Counted from the first letter of the stretch, positions 43,243 through 53,306 are shown. The stretch is DNA of 64,000 nt from JALHST01 sp038316335 (GCA_038316335.1 JBBQAM010000003.1:124001-188000); one strand, 5' to 3'. Numbers and translations are program-made. The notes: generated by a model not told the origin, from the letters alone.

Positions 43243-44115
43243 ATGAAAAAACGCCCCGTTGATATTGTGGTAATTTCTGATGTGCATTTGGGCACCTATG
43301 GATGCCATGCCAAGGAGTTAATGAATTATTTAAAATCGATTAAACCCAAACAAGTAGTACTAAACGGTGATATTATAGACATTTGGCAATTCAGCAAGCG
43401 ATATTGGCCCAAATCACATATGAAAGTGGTCAAAATACTCATGGAATGGGTATCCAAGGGAGTCAAGGTACACTACATTACCGGAAATCATGATGAACTG
43501 TTGCGGAAATTCGCGGGATTTAACATGGGTACTTTTAGTATTGTGAATAAAGTGGTACTCCCCGTTCATGGCAAAAAAGCATGGATATTTCATGGGGACG
43601 TTTTCGACGTTACCATGCAACATTCGAAATCGATCGCCAAATTAGGCGCCATGGGTTACGATTTTTTAATCGTATTGAACCGCGGGGTCAATTACATTAG
43701 TAAGAAACTTGGAAAAGGACCGGTGTCGATGTCAAAAAGAATTAAAAATGGGGTGAAGACAGCCATCAAATTTATCAATGATTTTGAAACCACAGCGGCA
43801 ACCATAGCCATCGCAAACGAATTCGACTATGTAATCTGTGGCCACATTCACCAGCCCGAAATCAAAACCATCGTCACTGATAAAGGCTCGGTGCTCTATT
43901 TGAATTCCGGGGATTGGATCGAAAACCTCACTGCGTTGGAATATCATAGGGGAAAATGGCAATTATATCGGTATGATGAGGATACCAAAGTGAAGGCATT
44001 TTCTATGAAGGTAACGGGGGCGGAAGAGGTATTTGAAAGCAATGAGCTCTTTAAACAACTGATGGCAGAGTTCAATGCCATTTCCGAGCCAAAACGCATA
44101 AAGAAACGGATATAA
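43243..44115 (+). CDS. LpxH-like UDP-2,3-diacylglucosamine diphosphatase family protein
   Basis: A 290-residue calcineurin-like phosphoesterase. Metal-binding motifs appear in order: ISDVHLGTYG, LNGDIIDIWQF, TGNHDELLR, FHGDVFD and CGHIHQPE. It belongs to the LpxH-related group but differs from the copy at 2477-3247 and is longer. Its stop directly abuts the ATG of the glycosyltransferase gene (TAA-ATG). The pairing suggests removal of a nucleotide or phosphate from a glycolipid precursor before or after a sugar is added; this is inference. Confidence 0.85.
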   Translation: MKKRPVDIVVISDVHLGTYGCHAKELMNYLKSIKPKQVVLNGDIIDIWQFSKRYWPKSHMKVVKILMEWVSKGVKVHYITGNHDELLRKFAGFNMGTFSIVNKVVLPVHGKKAWIFHGDVFDVTMQHSKSIAKLGAMGYDFLIVLNRGVNYISKKLGKGPVSMSKRIKNGVKTAIKFINDFETTAATIAIANEFDYVICGHIHQPEIKTIVTDKGSVLYLNSGDWIENLTALEYHRGKWQLYRYDEDTKVKAFSMKVTGAEEVFESNELFKQLMAEFNAISEPKRIKKRI

Positions 44116-45120
44116 ATGAAAGTATTGTACGCAATTCAAGGAACGGGAAACGGCCACCTGAGCAGGGCGCGCGACATTATTCCCGTTCTTCAAAAAAACA
44201 AGGTATCGCTCGATATCCTGGTAAGTGGTACTCAGGCCGATATTCAGATACCGCATCCGATCAAATATTCGTTACGGGGGTGGAGTTTTATTTTCGGGAC
44301 CAAAGGGGGAGTAGATATGTGGAGAACCTATCTTAGGACCAATTCGGCACGACTTCAAAAAGAGATCAAAAGTATTCCCGTATTCGATTATGATTTGATC
44401 ATCAATGATTTTGAACCAGTTTCGGCATGGGCCTGTCATTTAAAGCACAAAGCGTGTGTTGGTCTTAGCCATCAAGCCGCAGTGCTTTCAAAAAATGCCC
44501 CGCAACCCGAAAAAAAGGATCCTTTGGGAAAACTTATTTTAAAAAAGTACGCCCCAACTACGAAACAATATGGACTTCATTTTAAAAACTACGAGGAAAA
44601 TATCTATACCCCCATCATTCGTCAGGAAATTCGAAACGCCATTTTGACAAATGATGGGCACTATACGGTGTATTTGCCGGCCTATAGCAATGCGAAAATA
44701 GTGCAAATCCTGTCCGAAGTACAGGATGTTAAATGGGAAGTCTTTTCAAAACATACCGAAGGAGATCTGTATTGGCGAAATATCTCAATCCGAAAAATAC
44801 AGAACGAAGCCTTTATTAAAAGCATGGCGAGCTGCACGGGCATCCTCTGCGGTGCTGGTTTCGAGGCCCCAGCCGAGGCCCTTCATATGGGGAAAAAACT
44901 TTTGGTGATCCCAATGAAAGGGCAATACGAGCAGCAATGCAATGCCGCGGCCTTACATGAAATGGGCGTCAAAGTCATTAAGTCGTTAAAAATGAAACAT
45001 CTTGATACGATTAGGGACTGGATTGAAAGTACTCAACAGATCGTAGTCGAATATCCAGATATCACTAAAAACATCGTGGATCGCTTACTTCAGGAAGTGG
45101 CCATCGGCCAAATCTACTAA
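44116..45120 (+). CDS. glycosyltransferase family protein (GT28/MurG-like)
   Basis: A 334-residue GT-B-fold protein. The start, LYAIQGTGNGHLSRARDIIPVL, has the nucleotide-sugar GNGHxxR motif of MurG-like enzymes. The C-terminal block, GILCGAGFEAPAEALHMGKKLLVIPM, is the donor-binding region. There is no signal peptide, so it works at the inner face of the membrane. It directly abuts the LpxH-like gene and precedes a GH1 gene by 8 bases. It probably glycosylates a lipid; acceptor and sugar are unknown. Confidence 0.82.
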   Translation: MKVLYAIQGTGNGHLSRARDIIPVLQKNKVSLDILVSGTQADIQIPHPIKYSLRGWSFIFGTKGGVDMWRTYLRTNSARLQKEIKSIPVFDYDLIINDFEPVSAWACHLKHKACVGLSHQAAVLSKNAPQPEKKDPLGKLILKKYAPTTKQYGLHFKNYEENIYTPIIRQEIRNAILTNDGHYTVYLPAYSNAKIVQILSEVQDVKWEVFSKHTEGDLYWRNISIRKIQNEAFIKSMASCTGILCGAGFEAPAEALHMGKKLLVIPMKGQYEQQCNAAALHEMGVKVIKSLKMKHLDTIRDWIESTQQIVVEYPDITKNIVDRLLQEVAIGQIY

Positions 45121-45128
45121 GCCAGCAT

Positions 45129-46493
45129 ATGCCGGATACATCTTCGACATTTCGTTTTGACCTGCGGAAAAATGACTTCGGGGACGAATTTATATGGGGG
45201 GTGTCGACGGCAGCCTATCAAATAGAGGGTGCCCATAACTTTGACGACAAAGGAGAATCTATCTGGGACCGCTTTACCACAAAAAAAGGTGCCATATTTC
45301 AGGGACAGCATGGGCAGATTGCCTGCGATTTTCATAGTAAGTATCGGGAGGATATTCTTATGATGAAGGCCCTAAAAATTCCCAACTTTCGATTTTCAAT
45401 ATCCTGGTCTCGGCTACTTCCGAACGGGCAAGGACCCATCAGCCAAGCTGGACTTGATTTTTACAATAAGGTCATCGATTTTTGCTTGGAGTGTGGTATT
45501 ACCCCTTGGATAACCTTGTACCACTGGGATCTTCCTCAGGCCTTGCAAGATCAGGGAGGTTGGACAAATAGGGATATCCTAGGCTGGTTCGGCAATTATG
45601 TTCGGCTTTGTGCCTGCCATTTCGGTGATCGCATACACCATTGGATTATCTTGAACGAACCGATGGTTTTTACAGGAGCCGGATACTTTTTAGGGGTACA
45701 TGCCCCAGGACATAAGGGCCTGAAAAACTTCTTGCCCGCAGTACACCACGCAGCATTATGTCAAGCCGTTGGAGGCCGGATATTGCGTTCTGAACTTCAC
45801 TACGCGAACATAGGTACCACTTTTTCGTGTTCCCACATAACGCCCTTTTCAAATAGAAAAAAGGATGTCCTGGCCTCCCAAAAAGCCGACGCCCTTTTAA
45901 ACCGCCTTTTTATTGAACCATCCTTAGGCCTCGGATACCCGTCGGAAAACATCAAGATACTAGAAAGGATAGAAAAATATCAGCGCCCGGAAGACGATAA
46001 AGATCTTATTTTTGAGTTCGATTTTATCGGTATCCAAAACTATACCCGGGAAGTCGTCAAACATAGTTATACTGTGCCTTACTTACAATCAAAAATTGTA
46101 AAAGCTACACAAAGGAAGGTGCGAACCACCTTGATGGATTGGGAAATATATCCCCCCAGCATCTATGAAATGATATCAAAATTCAATGCTTACCCGAACA
46201 TAAAAAAAATTATCATCACTGAAAATGGGGCGGCCTTTGAGGATACCGTGACCCAAGGGGCGATCCATGATGACGAAAGACGATTATTTCTACAAGCGTA
46301 TCTTCACCAGGTACATCGGGCAAAGATGGATGGCATGGAAGTCTCGGGCTATTTTGCCTGGACATTCACCGATAATTTTGAATGGGCCGAAGGCTACTAC
46401 CCAAGATTCGGACTGGTCTATGTAGATTTCAAGGATCAACGTAGAATCGTGAAAGCATCCGGCAGATGGTATAGCGAATTTCTCAAAAGCTAA
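45129..46493 (+). CDS. GH1 family beta-glucosidase-like protein
   Basis: A 454-residue TIM-barrel glycosidase. It starts FGDEFIWGVSTAAYQIEGA. The acid/base Glu177 is in LNEPMV and the nucleophile Glu365 is in IITENGAAF. The substrate-binding WTFTDNFEWAEGY block is present. No signal peptide, so cytoplasmic. It cleaves beta-glucosides or beta-galactosides of short sugars or glycolipids. It is third in an operon with the phosphoesterase and glycosyltransferase and ends at a strong terminator. Confidence 0.92.
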   Translation: MPDTSSTFRFDLRKNDFGDEFIWGVSTAAYQIEGAHNFDDKGESIWDRFTTKKGAIFQGQHGQIACDFHSKYREDILMMKALKIPNFRFSISWSRLLPNGQGPISQAGLDFYNKVIDFCLECGITPWITLYHWDLPQALQDQGGWTNRDILGWFGNYVRLCACHFGDRIHHWIILNEPMVFTGAGYFLGVHAPGHKGLKNFLPAVHHAALCQAVGGRILRSELHYANIGTTFSCSHITPFSNRKKDVLASQKADALLNRLFIEPSLGLGYPSENIKILERIEKYQRPEDDKDLIFEFDFIGIQNYTREVVKHSYTVPYLQSKIVKATQRKVRTTLMDWEIYPPSIYEMISKFNAYPNIKKIIITENGAAFEDTVTQGAIHDDERRLFLQAYLHQVHRAKMDGMEVSGYFAWTFTDNFEWAEGYYPRFGLVYVDFKDQRRIVKASGRWYSEFLKS

Positions 46494-46510
46494 GCTCCCC
46501 TTAAAACAAA

Positions 46511-46534
46511 AAAACCGATGCAGACATCGGTTTT
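46511..46534 (+). terminator. terminator after the GH1 operon
   Basis: Stem AAAACCGATG / CATCGGTTTT (10 bp) with a 4-base loop, preceded by an A run and ending in T4. It could act in both directions. Confidence 0.85.
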
Positions 46535-46771
46535 AGCTAAACTAACTCAACTATTATAAAATAAGAACGTTTCCCTAGGATTATAAGGACGTTCAAAAAT
46601 AGGGATAGCGTTCTTATCGATGCGTTAAGACAGTTTGAACAATTGGTTAAGTCTTGGGATACGAAGTCCATATCTAAAGGTGCCAGATTGCCAAATGACC
46701 TATTTTATGAACCGAGATGTTAAGTTTGTTCAAACGGATTATATTTTTTATTTTGCAAGGCTAATTCGCCC

Positions 46772-47023
46772 ATGATGAAAATCAATTGGTTGTTGACACC
46801 AAAAAAGAAAGAAGAGGATCTTAGATCCTTGATTCTGGAAGAATATAGATTTAGGTCGCGTGTTACCAAAATCCTATTGCATAAGATGAAGGACCACGAA
46901 GTTGCTGAACTGGATAATATCAGCTTTGACTTCGACCCCACCAACAGATCGTTTACCCTTTCTACAGCAACGCCAGAACCCATGTATTCGCGACTATTGA
47001 AAATAAGCCACTTGTTGGATTAG
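46772..47023 (+). CDS. small hypothetical protein (83 aa)
   Basis: A short, charged, soluble protein starting MMKINWLLTPKKKEEDLRSL. The centre, ILLHKMKDHEVAELDNISFD, looks helical. Start could be the first or second Met. I recognise no family. It stands alone, with 278 bases before it (containing the GH1 terminator) and 258 after. Its length and lack of any better ORF support coding, but only moderately. Confidence 0.5.
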   Translation: MMKINWLLTPKKKEEDLRSLILEEYRFRSRVTKILLHKMKDHEVAELDNISFDFDPTNRSFTLSTATPEPMYSRLLKISHLLD

Positions 47024-47281
47024 GGGACATTGAAGAAGTCTTAAAACTTTCTTCTTAATAAATACGCATAGTTTAGTTTAGTTCAATGCGATAAGGAACG
47101 ATTGCCGATACCATTTGAACCCTAAAATCCCCCTCAAAATTAAAACCCTGAAAACCGTATCTTTGAGTAAACGGCCAATTGTATAGTACGTATGGCGTCC
47201 CTGATGATGGACTTAATAATTATAGCTGCCCACCTAGGTTCAAAACAAAATCAAATTGTTGTTTCGTAATGGCAGGAACTT

Positions 47282-47938
47282 ATGGAACTATTACATAGAT
47301 CAAATATTATCCTCCATGTCGTAACGGGTTCACTGGCCCTTCTGCTTGGACTCATTGCACTACTAAGCCTTAAAGGAGGTAGCCTCCATATCAAAAGCGG
47401 ACGGCTTTTTTTAGGATGTATCGTAATCGTAATTTTCACGGGATTGATCGGAGTCTTTGTCTTTGGCAGGAACACCTTTTTATTGGTAATTACTATTTTG
47501 AGCGGATATGTTGCATTTTCCGGGTACAGGACCTTGCAATTTAAATCGAATCTTCCTAAAACGATTGATGTAGTAGTGGCCTTGATGAGTATCATCGTAT
47601 TGACGTATTTTTTATTCTATTTTAGGTCAATCGGGATGATATGGTCCCCGATTGTGATTTACAGTACGGTTGGGGCATTTATTTTTGTAGTTCTGTATGA
47701 TTTTCTCAGATACATCATTCCTAAGAAGAAGTATGTTGAAAATCGCATCTGGCTCTATGAACATATTTATAAGATGACAAGCGCCTTTGCGGCCCTTTTA
47801 TCTGCATTTGCGGGAACCATTTTTGAAGCCTATCAACCCCACAGCCAATATGTGCCCTCGGTTCTGGGATTCCTTATAATCATTGGATATTTTATATATG
47901 TCAATAAATTCGGCTTGAAAGGATCGCAAATAAAATAA
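47282..47938 (+). CDS. hypothetical integral membrane protein (218 aa)
   Basis: A membrane protein with about seven hydrophobic helices. The N-terminus, LLHRSNIILHVVTGSLALLLG, has a His in the first helix and a second His (LHIKSGRLFL) after it. The layout resembles DUF2306-type predicted membrane proteins, which may bind heme; that link is weak. A later His is in YEHIYKMTSAFAALL. Function is unknown. It is followed after 304 bases by the convergent katG. Confidence 0.65.
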   Translation: MELLHRSNIILHVVTGSLALLLGLIALLSLKGGSLHIKSGRLFLGCIVIVIFTGLIGVFVFGRNTFLLVITILSGYVAFSGYRTLQFKSNLPKTIDVVVALMSIIVLTYFLFYFRSIGMIWSPIVIYSTVGAFIFVVLYDFLRYIIPKKKYVENRIWLYEHIYKMTSAFAALLSAFAGTIFEAYQPHSQYVPSVLGFLIIIGYFIYVNKFGLKGSQIK

Positions 47939-48242
47939 TACGGCCTTCCTACCCAAGGTAACCGACCATTTTGCCAAAACGCTGACAAACATTTATAGGG
48001 GTCCTCATTTCAAAAATTAGAAATTAAACACAAAAGCCCACGCTTCACCGCGGGTAGTAGGGTCGGTTTCGGCAAAGCCATCTTTTTGATCTTCCAAATG
48101 CTTCCATTTTTTTGAGATGCAAAGCACTGCGGGTTATAAAAAAAGCGGCTCGTTCCCGGCCGCCTTTTCAATCTCCAAAATAATAAAATCAAAACGACAT
48201 CTCACTGCCTTTTTGCAGCTTTGTGACATCGCCTATACCAAA
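47939..48242. other. intergenic region between convergent genes
   Basis: No gene is seen in these 304 bases. The only clear structure is the katG terminator at 48142-48167. Confidence 0.5.
48142..48167 (-). terminator. rho-independent terminator of katG
   Basis: Stem AAAGCGGC / GCCGCCTTT (one mismatch or bulge) with a 9-base loop. On the minus strand it ends in about seven T. It lies about 75 bases after the katG stop. Confidence 0.75.
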
Positions 48243-50495
48243 TTAGTCCAAATCGAAGCGGTCTAGATTCATCACCTTATCCCATACCTTCACAAAATCG
48301 TTTACGAACTTGTGTGATGCATCAGAACAGGCATATACTTCGGAAATGGCACGGAGTTCCGAGTTCGAACCGAAGATAAGGTCTACCCGTGTAGCGGTCC
48401 ATTTCAAACTGCCTGTTTTTCGGTCACGCCCTTCGAAGACCTCTTCATCGGTATCGATTGCTTTCCATTCATTGCCCATATCCAACAGGTTAACAAAGAA
48501 ATCGTTGGTCAAAGTTTCTGGTCTGCGGGTAAACACCCCATGATTCGACCCGTCGAAATTGGTATTAAGGGCGCGCATACCCCCAACCAAAACCGTCATC
48601 TCCGGAGCGGTAAGTGTCAGCAGTTGGGCTTTGTCTATCAGCTGTTCTTCGGTTCTTACCGAAGTTTTCGCTTTCAGGTAATTTCTGAAGCCATCTGCCA
48701 TAGGCTCAAGAACTTCAAAACTCTCGGCATCGGTCATTTCCTGGGTGGCATCGGTACGACCCGGAGTGAAGGGAACGGTAATCTCATGTCCGGCGTTCTT
48801 GGCCGCGCGTTCAACTGCGGCACAGCCTCCAAGTACGATCATATCCCCCAGGGATACCTTTTTATTTCCTTTTTGTGATTCATTGAAATTTCTCTGAGCC
48901 TGGGAAAGGACATCCAATACCTTGCCTAATACCAAGGGGTTATTCACCTTCCAATGATTTTGGGGCTCGAGACGAACACGGGCCCCATTGGCCCCGCCCT
49001 TTTTATCAGATCCCCTGAATGTAGAGGCCGAAGCCCATGCGGTCCTAACCAATTCAGAAATGGAAAGGCCGGTATCCAGGATACTTTTTTTCAAAACTTC
49101 GATATCATTCTTATCGATAAGTTCATGATTTACGGTTGGTATTGGATCCTGCCAGATCAAATCTTCATTGGGAACTTCCGGGCCTAGGTAGCGTGACTTT
49201 GGCCCCATGTCGCGATGGGTCAATTTGAACCAGGCTTTTTGATAGGCTTCCTTGAATTCTTGAGGATTTTCAAGGAAATGTCTTGATATTTTCCCATATG
49301 CAGGGTCCATCCTTAGTGAAAGATCGGTCACCAACATAAATGGGGCATGTTTCTTGCTGGCGTCTTGTGCATCGGGCACCGTACCGGCCCCGGCACCATC
49401 TTTAGGCTGAAACTGCCACGCTCCTGCCGGACTCTTGGTCAGTTCCCATTCATAGCCGAAAAGGTTTTCAAGGTACTTATGGCTCCACTTGATTGGGGTA
49501 TCTGTCCATGCGCCTTCCAAACCACTGGTAATCGCATCGGTGCCCTTTCCGGTTCCGAAGTTGTTTTTCCAACCGAGGTCCTGCATTTCGATGGAGGCAC
49601 CTGCCGGTTCAGGCTCCAGATATTCGGCATCACTTGCCGCCCCATGAGTTTTCCCAAAAGTGTGGCCACCGGCGATCAAAGCGACCGTTTCATAGTCGTT
49701 CATGGCCATGCGGCCGAAGGTTTCCCGTATATCGTGGGCAGCGGCCACAGGATCCGGATTCTTATTAGGGCCTTCAGGATTCACATAAATCAAGCCCATA
49801 TGGGCGGCGCCCATTTGTTTTTCCAATTCCCCTTTTTCGTTGTATCGTTCTTTATTGCCCAACCATTCGGCTTCGGAACCCCAGTAAATATCTTCTTGGG
49901 GCTGCCAAATATCCTTGCGGCCCCCAGCAAACCCATACATTGGCAAGCCCATCGATTCGTGAGCAACATTGCCTGCAAGAATGATCAGGTCGGCCCAAGA
50001 AAGTTTCTTCCCGTATTTTTGTTTTATCGGCCACAGTAAATGGCGCGCCTTGTCAAGGTTCGCATTGTCGGGCCAACTGTTCAGGGGGGCAAAGCGCTGT
50101 GAGCCGGTACCCCCACCGCCACGACCGTCGGCAATCCGGTAGGTGCCGGCACTATGCCAGGCCATACGGATAAAGAATGGCCCATAGTGCCCGTAATCGG
50201 CCGGCCACCAGTCCTGGGAATCGGTCATCAACTCATTAAGGTCTCTTTTAACGGCCTTTAAGTCGAGGCTTTTGAATTCTTCGGTATAATCGAAATCATG
50301 GTCCATCGGGTCAACCAGTTCAGAATGTTGACGCAGAATATTAAGATTCAAGGAGTTGGGCCACCAGTCGCGGTTCGTGGTTCCGCCACCACCGACCTGC
50401 TTTAGGTCCCCATTAAGAAAAGGGCACTTGCCCTCTCCATTCATACTGTGCCCACCGGCGGGGTCAATTGTTGATTGATGCTTGTTCGTATCCAT
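48243..50495 (-). CDS. katG: catalase-peroxidase KatG
   Basis: A 750-residue bifunctional heme enzyme that breaks down hydrogen peroxide. The distal site is Arg110, Trp113 and His114 in RMAWHSAG. The proximal heme ligand is His278 in GGHTFGKTHG. The Trp-Tyr-Met adduct unique to KatG is present: Trp113, Tyr237 in GLIYVNPEG and the Met of RMAMND. The duplicated, heme-free C-terminal domain is complete. No signal peptide is seen, so cytoplasmic. The 292-base upstream gap holds a TAAATTTA -7-like element (50532-50539) without a -33 partner. It is monocistronic with its own terminator. Confidence 0.97.
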   Translation of the reverse strand: MDTNKHQSTIDPAGGHSMNGEGKCPFLNGDLKQVGGGGTTNRDWWPNSLNLNILRQHSELVDPMDHDFDYTEEFKSLDLKAVKRDLNELMTDSQDWWPADYGHYGPFFIRMAWHSAGTYRIADGRGGGGTGSQRFAPLNSWPDNANLDKARHLLWPIKQKYGKKLSWADLIILAGNVAHESMGLPMYGFAGGRKDIWQPQEDIYWGSEAEWLGNKERYNEKGELEKQMGAAHMGLIYVNPEGPNKNPDPVAAAHDIRETFGRMAMNDYETVALIAGGHTFGKTHGAASDAEYLEPEPAGASIEMQDLGWKNNFGTGKGTDAITSGLEGAWTDTPIKWSHKYLENLFGYEWELTKSPAGAWQFQPKDGAGAGTVPDAQDASKKHAPFMLVTDLSLRMDPAYGKISRHFLENPQEFKEAYQKAWFKLTHRDMGPKSRYLGPEVPNEDLIWQDPIPTVNHELIDKNDIEVLKKSILDTGLSISELVRTAWASASTFRGSDKKGGANGARVRLEPQNHWKVNNPLVLGKVLDVLSQAQRNFNESQKGNKKVSLGDMIVLGGCAAVERAAKNAGHEITVPFTPGRTDATQEMTDAESFEVLEPMADGFRNYLKAKTSVRTEEQLIDKAQLLTLTAPEMTVLVGGMRALNTNFDGSNHGVFTRRPETLTNDFFVNLLDMGNEWKAIDTDEEVFEGRDRKTGSLKWTATRVDLIFGSNSELRAISEVYACSDASHKFVNDFVKVWDKVMNLDRFDLD

Positions 50496-50787
50496 GATTT
50501 CTTAGGTTTTTAATTGCTATTCGTAGGATTGTAAATTTAACGAAATGTCTTTGTATGAAGGGTACATTCCAATAGATATTCCCTATGGCCTATGTATATG
50601 AATTATACACCTTGCACCGAAAATATTTTTACACAGACCTCCAATCGATTTTTCGTCTTCAATACAAGCATCTAGACCGATGTCCAGATTTTCGAGAAAT
50701 CTCTTAGAAAAGAATACCAGCACTTTTTGTGCACGGGTCTAGGTGCTAAAATTGAAGTGATTTAAATGCAAGCTAAGCCCAAGGGGG

Positions 50788-52476
50788 TCAATCACAGGTT
50801 TGGTCAATACAAGCTAGTGCAAATTGGTTGTCCTTCAATACAACTCCGGAAGTCTTCACTTGGTTCAAATCACACGAGCTATTGTTTTTCGCCTTGTTAT
50901 GGGAAATGGTTGCCGCCGTGGCATTTTCCAAATAAATTCCCCCAACATTTTTAGAAATGTCATTATCCCGAATGATCCAATTCGGTGAAAATCCGGGTTC
51001 TGAATACGCTACAAGACCGCTTGAACACGTGCCTGAATTGTCGTTTATTTTACATTTTGCAATTGTATAAATCGAGCTCGTGCCCGTAGATTGCAAGAGT
51101 ATACTTCCCCAATTGTCAAGATCCCTGTTGTTATTGGCTTCACAATCCGCTATAAGGGCGGTCGCATTTTCCTCTCCGCCACCAAAATAAAAGATTCCAA
51201 AGAATCGATTGCTGTTCGCCTTGCATTTCAGAATGCTATTCGAACTTCCATTTCCAGAAGGGTTCCCAACCATAACAATTCCGCCACCATTATTATCACT
51301 TGAACTGCAATCAACAATCATACTGTTGGTGCCGAATAGGCCTATGCCTTCTGAACCTAGGGTAAACTCCGAATTTGCTTTTTTATTCGATACCTTGCAC
51401 TTGCCGATAAGCCCACGAGTTTCATTTTCCATTCGAATCCCAAAGCCAGCATAATTTTGCACATCACAATCTACTATCTGATTATTAGCGCCTATAATTG
51501 GCCCCAAAAGATTGTTGTTTCCTTGAAAAATAATACCGTTGTAGGAGACATCCTTAATAGTACATCCGGAAATTACATTGCCATCGCGTGCGCCCGTAAT
51601 TCGTAATGCAGCACCACCAAGGGCTGATCCCCCGTTTACCAAATTACAGTCTTTTATCATATTATTTTTGGTGCCTAGATCTGAAGCGGTCTGGTACAGT
51701 TCTATATGGCCTTCGGTCGCCGGACCGCCAGTGATGGAATTAGATATAAAACTATTGTTTGAACTATCAGACCCAAGGATGCCCCAACGCAATTTGCCAT
51801 CCTTATCAGTGATGTCATTCTCCTTAATCAAACAATCGGTAGCCCCAATCATTAAGATAGAAACCCCACTGAAATTCGTTGTATTCAGCGATGGAGTAAA
51901 GGAATTCTTAAGGATTTGTGCCCCTGTACCTTGTGGAGGTATTACCAACAACACTTCTAAATCGAGTTTACTGATCACAACGTTGTCGGCGAGTAGGACT
52001 AAAAAGTTACCACTTACCGATGCCTTCCCTTCACCTTCGATTTTCAGCCCGGGGACATCGACAAGAATAAAGTCTTCGCCAAAAACTTGGTCACCTTTGA
52101 TAGTTATCTTGCCGTTGGGTTCTGAATTATCAATGGCTTCCTGCAACGTGGGATAATCTTGCGGGACCTTTAGTTCTCTCTTTTTCGGTTTGCCCTTTGA
52201 AGCACTTAACTGGTCTAGCCTGAATTGCGCTCTGTCAAGTATCACTTCATCAAGATGGAGTTTCGCTAGTGAAAATCGCTCATCGGTATCTGTTCCGTTT
52301 TTTTGCAAATTAGCAGTAAGGTCTAAGGCCCTCACCAAATAACCATCCAAATAATTCTTGCTTGGTCTTAACTGTTGAACCTGCGGCTGCGTGCTTTCCT
52401 GCGTTGTTGTCTCATGGTCGCATCCTGCGAAAAGCAGAACGAATAGTAAGGGCCATAGGCGTTTTTTAATCATCAT
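50788..52476 (-). CDS. right-handed parallel beta-helix lipoprotein
   Basis: A 562-residue exported protein. It starts MMIKKRLWPLLFVLLFAGC, a lipoprotein signal. A linker with Gln and Thr leads to KVPQDYPTLQEAIDN, the usual entry into a parallel beta-helix. The rest is a ladder of short repeats rich in Asn, Gly, Ser and Ile (such as DCLIKENDITDKDGKLRWG), as in pectate lyase-fold and NosD-like proteins. It probably binds or cleaves polysaccharide at the cell surface; no catalytic residues can be named. A longer frame opens at 52629, but the signal fixes the start near 52476. Confidence 0.78.
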   Translation of the reverse strand: MMIKKRLWPLLFVLLFAGCDHETTTQESTQPQVQQLRPSKNYLDGYLVRALDLTANLQKNGTDTDERFSLAKLHLDEVILDRAQFRLDQLSASKGKPKKRELKVPQDYPTLQEAIDNSEPNGKITIKGDQVFGEDFILVDVPGLKIEGEGKASVSGNFLVLLADNVVISKLDLEVLLVIPPQGTGAQILKNSFTPSLNTTNFSGVSILMIGATDCLIKENDITDKDGKLRWGILGSDSSNNSFISNSITGGPATEGHIELYQTASDLGTKNNMIKDCNLVNGGSALGGAALRITGARDGNVISGCTIKDVSYNGIIFQGNNNLLGPIIGANNQIVDCDVQNYAGFGIRMENETRGLIGKCKVSNKKANSEFTLGSEGIGLFGTNSMIVDCSSSDNNGGGIVMVGNPSGNGSSNSILKCKANSNRFFGIFYFGGGEENATALIADCEANNNRDLDNWGSILLQSTGTSSIYTIAKCKINDNSGTCSSGLVAYSEPGFSPNWIIRDNDISKNVGGIYLENATAATISHNKAKNNSSCDLNQVKTSGVVLKDNQFALACIDQTCD

Positions 52477-52810
52477 AGGTTTTATGATTGGCATTAAAAG
52501 TGGCTGCCGATCGTTCTTAAAAATGATTACATGGCAACGTCCTAAGGTACACAAAGAATGGAGGAGATTTATATTCTTATCCGAAATATCGGCGTAATAC
52601 TGTATTCTCCGTTTAAAGTCCTTAGCCACTTTTTCTTTTCCTCAACCATCAAATGAGGTACCTGCTTAGGAAATAGGTGATAAAAAAATGGGCTATATTA
52701 GCAATGCGTACATGCATTATTGGATCAACAACGATGCCCGTAGCCTCGTTTTACTGAATGCCCCTTTGGCCGCTTACTGTTCATTGTTATTTTTAAACAA
52801 ACCATTGCAT
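52477..52810. other. divergent intergenic region (334 bases)
   Basis: Lies between the beta-helix lipoprotein and the small lipoprotein. The plus-strand frame beginning at 52688 covers part of it, but that stretch is not signal-like and is read as non-coding. A weak promoter for the small lipoprotein sits at 52765-52796. Nothing else is recognisable. Confidence 0.4.
52765..52796 (+). promoter_or_regulatory. candidate promoter of the small lipoprotein
   Basis: TTTG (52765-52768), 20 bases, then TATTTTAA (52789-52796), a partial -7 match. Transcription would begin a few bases before GTG 52811, giving a very short leader. It supports the GTG start over the ATG at 52688. Confidence 0.3.
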
Positions 52811-53218
52811 GTGAAAAAGTTTATCGTGATTCTTTTGTTACTGGTAAGCTGCACTTCTGAGGAAGAAACCCCAGTTGAAGTCAGCCTACTTGGAAAATGG
52901 TACTATGATTACCTCGAGGTGAATGGGGAAAGGACCCCCATCGTGCAGCAGGATTATGGTTGCGATGTCGATAAGCAGGATTACATTGAGTTTACCCCGG
53001 GAGGCGGACTAATCCTATATTTTTATCAGGACTGCATTGACGGCTATCGCTATGACACCTACACTTTAGAATCAAACCAGATTACCTTTGTTTCAGATTT
53101 TAACACCACTGTTTCTGAAATTAAGGAGCTCACCGTAAACTCCCTTATTTTGGAAGCGACGGTCGATCGTTATCTAGATGGTACCTTGGATTTGGTCGTC
53201 AATCGTTTTACCCGTTAG
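52811..53218 (+). CDS. small lipoprotein, lipocalin-like
   Basis: A 135-residue protein. Start at GTG 52811 yields a lipoprotein signal (KKFIVILLLLVSC) followed by acidic residues (TSEEE), like the surface-export signal described in some Flavobacteriaceae. The remainder, LLGKWYYDYLEVNGERTP then YIEFTPGGGLILYF, is a beta-rich fold resembling lipocalin-like domains common in Bacteroidota. The frame continues upstream to 52688, but those residues do not form a signal. No ligand or role is evident. Confidence 0.65.
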   Translation: MKKFIVILLLLVSCTSEEETPVEVSLLGKWYYDYLEVNGERTPIVQQDYGCDVDKQDYIEFTPGGGLILYFYQDCIDGYRYDTYTLESNQITFVSDFNTTVSEIKELTVNSLILEATVDRYLDGTLDLVVNRFTR

Positions 53219-53306
53219 GGCGGCGCATTACAGCGCAAGGGTACAAAACGTGCATGGAAATAACAGGGGGTGCATTCATATAGCTATAAGAATAACATTG
53301 TAACGT

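Noticed and set aside
43122..43262. 46-codon hydrophobic ORF before the LpxH-like gene
   Set aside because: It overlaps the next gene start by 20 bases and has no clear promoter, ribosome-binding site or charge pattern; kept only as a remark in the intergenic entry.
49347..50039. 230-codon plus-strand ORF inside katG
   Set aside because: It is antisense to katG, whose active-site residues are intact, and its translation matches nothing I know.
51578..52156. 192-codon plus-strand ORF inside the beta-helix gene
   Set aside because: Antisense shadow; repetitive coding strand produces a long open frame by chance.
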